Source of the DNA: an uncultured Peptoniphilus sp.
GTDB lineage: Bacteria; Bacillota; Clostridia; Tissierellales; Peptoniphilaceae
Reading direction: 5' to 3'
Assembly: GCA_947254665.1 (NCBI GenBank)
Contig: CAMYEJ010000072.1
Coordinates: 1-7,006, forward strand
Length of the DNA: 7,006 bases
The position numbers were made by a program, and so were the translations under genes. The notes beneath the pieces were generated by a model, which was given only the letters and a program-made list of their open reading frames with translations, made no database searches and was not told where the DNA came from. Below, one piece after another: positions 6,356-7,006 of the stretch (position 1 is its first letter; each line of letters starts with the position of its first letter).

Positions 6356-6458
6356 AACACCTTAAATCTATCTTTTCAATACCAAATCAACAATTTAACG
6401 TGAAATAATTTTATTTTTCACAAAGTTATTTGGGAATTTCTAAAATATTTTTAAAAAT

Positions 6459-6977
6459 TTAGAACTTTTCCATGTGAATCTTAGATTTAATATCTATTTC
6501 TTCTCTTCTTCTTACTCTTTCATCACCAGTTCCAATTGGAATTATGGTAAGCACTTTATAATCCTTTGGTACTCCAAACTCTTCTTTGAAAAATTCTTGG
6601 TACTCTCTTCCATCTTGGGTTTCCCCTTCTCTCACGTTTACCCAGCAGGTAGAAAGTCCATTGTCCACTGCGCAAAGTCCAATATATGAGGAAACAATTG
6701 CACATTCTTCCACCCAATTTCTAACTGTATCTGTATTTGTCATAACTAGGATACACATTGGCGCATCTTTTAAATATTGTGTACCGAACATTTCCATGCC
6801 CGCAAGTTTCTTAAGGTTTTCCTTCTCAGTTACGATTACAAATTCAACAGGACGAGAAGATGCATATGAAGGACCCATAATTGATAGAGAAAGTATCTCT
6901 TCTATGGTCTCCATGCTTGGTATTTCTTTTTTATATTTTCTAATACTTCTTCTCGCTTTTATTATTTCTTTTAACAT
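6459..6977 (-). CDS. Small nitroreductase family protein
   Basis: A 172-residue flavoprotein of the nitroreductase family, at the short end of its size range. The N-terminal RRSIRKY (9-15) supplies the basic residues that hold FMN phosphate. GPSYASSRPVEFVIV (35-49) is the second FMN-contacting segment. ECAIVSSYIGLCAVDNGLSTCWV (91-113) forms the dimer helix and the GLSTCW loop, and a Lys-Ile-His-Met-Glu-Lys-Phe end matches the family's usual C-terminus. Expected to be a cytosolic homodimer reducing quinones, nitro compounds or similar acceptors with NAD(P)H; the substrate is unknown. In segment two the common N-x-Q-P is S-x-R-P. The ATG at 6977 follows AGGAGG at good spacing. The 29 bases upstream to the window edge are too few to call a promoter. 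Single gene, convergent with the MFS gene. Confidence 0.88.
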   Translation of the reverse strand: MLKEIIKARRSIRKYKKEIPSMETIEEILSLSIMGPSYASSRPVEFVIVTEKENLKKLAGMEMFGTQYLKDAPMCILVMTNTDTVRNWVEECAIVSSYIGLCAVDNGLSTCWVNVREGETQDGREYQEFFKEEFGVPKDYKVLTIIPIGTGDERVRRREEIDIKSKIHMEKF

Positions 6978-7006
6978 ACAATCCTCCTAAAATATCTCTT
7001 AATACC

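Noticed and set aside
6372..6433. Nested weak inverted repeats (CCAAAT/ATTTGG around GTGAAA/TTTCAC)
   Set aside because: AT-rich, interrupted stems without a clear T tract; expected by chance in such DNA.
1..7006. tRNA, rRNA, CRISPR repeats, insertion-sequence ends, riboswitch leaders
   Set aside because: No cloverleaf, spaced direct repeats, transposase fragments or long structured leaders were seen; the two promoters leave leaders too short for a riboswitch.

Overview
The window is low-GC DNA with AGGAGG-type ribosome binding sites, very tight gene packing and an anaerobic gene set (iron-type alcohol dehydrogenase, small nitroreductase, Orn/Lys/Arg decarboxylase). This suggests a low-GC Gram-positive anaerobe of the Clostridia/Tissierellia type. 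The placement is an inference from composition and gene content; I cannot name a genus from the sequence alone. No RNA gene, insertion sequence, CRISPR array or phage gene is visible.

Layout. Positions 1-348 (+) hold a decayed remnant of a rarD-type (EamA superfamily) transporter gene. It has recognisable N-terminal and C-terminal pieces, a stop codon or frameshift, a slip in a T run, and most of the middle missing. Two terminator hairpins follow at 346-413. Positions 415-4170 (-) form a four-gene unit, read right to left: Orn/Lys/Arg-type PLP decarboxylase, small zincin-like metallopeptidase (TTG start, 14-nt overlap), membrane-anchored J-domain protein (2-nt gap), and iron-containing alcohol/aldehyde dehydrogenase (9-nt gap), ending at the tandem terminators. 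A 61-bp divergent region (4171-4231) carries two face-away extended -10 promoters. Positions 4232-6240 (+) form a two-gene unit: a signal-less zinc-dependent phospholipase C family protein and an UMF1-type MFS transporter, coupled by an ATGA overlap. Positions 6241-6458 hold two hairpins between convergent genes, and 6459-6977 (-) encodes a small nitroreductase.

How the genes may work together. The left unit combines amino acid decarboxylation (polyamine or diamine formation), a minimal metallopeptidase, an Hsp70 co-chaperone fixed at the membrane, and a reductase of the aldehyde/butanol dehydrogenase class. Their spacing implies one transcript, but no single pathway is obvious. The right pair joins a presumed cytosolic phosphoesterase-like protein to a 12-helix exporter/importer. 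The two units share one very compact promoter region, so they may be regulated against each other. The points most worth checking are this divergent promoter, the coupled PLC/UMF1 pair, the decarboxylase-metallopeptidase-J-protein operon, and the rarD remnant.
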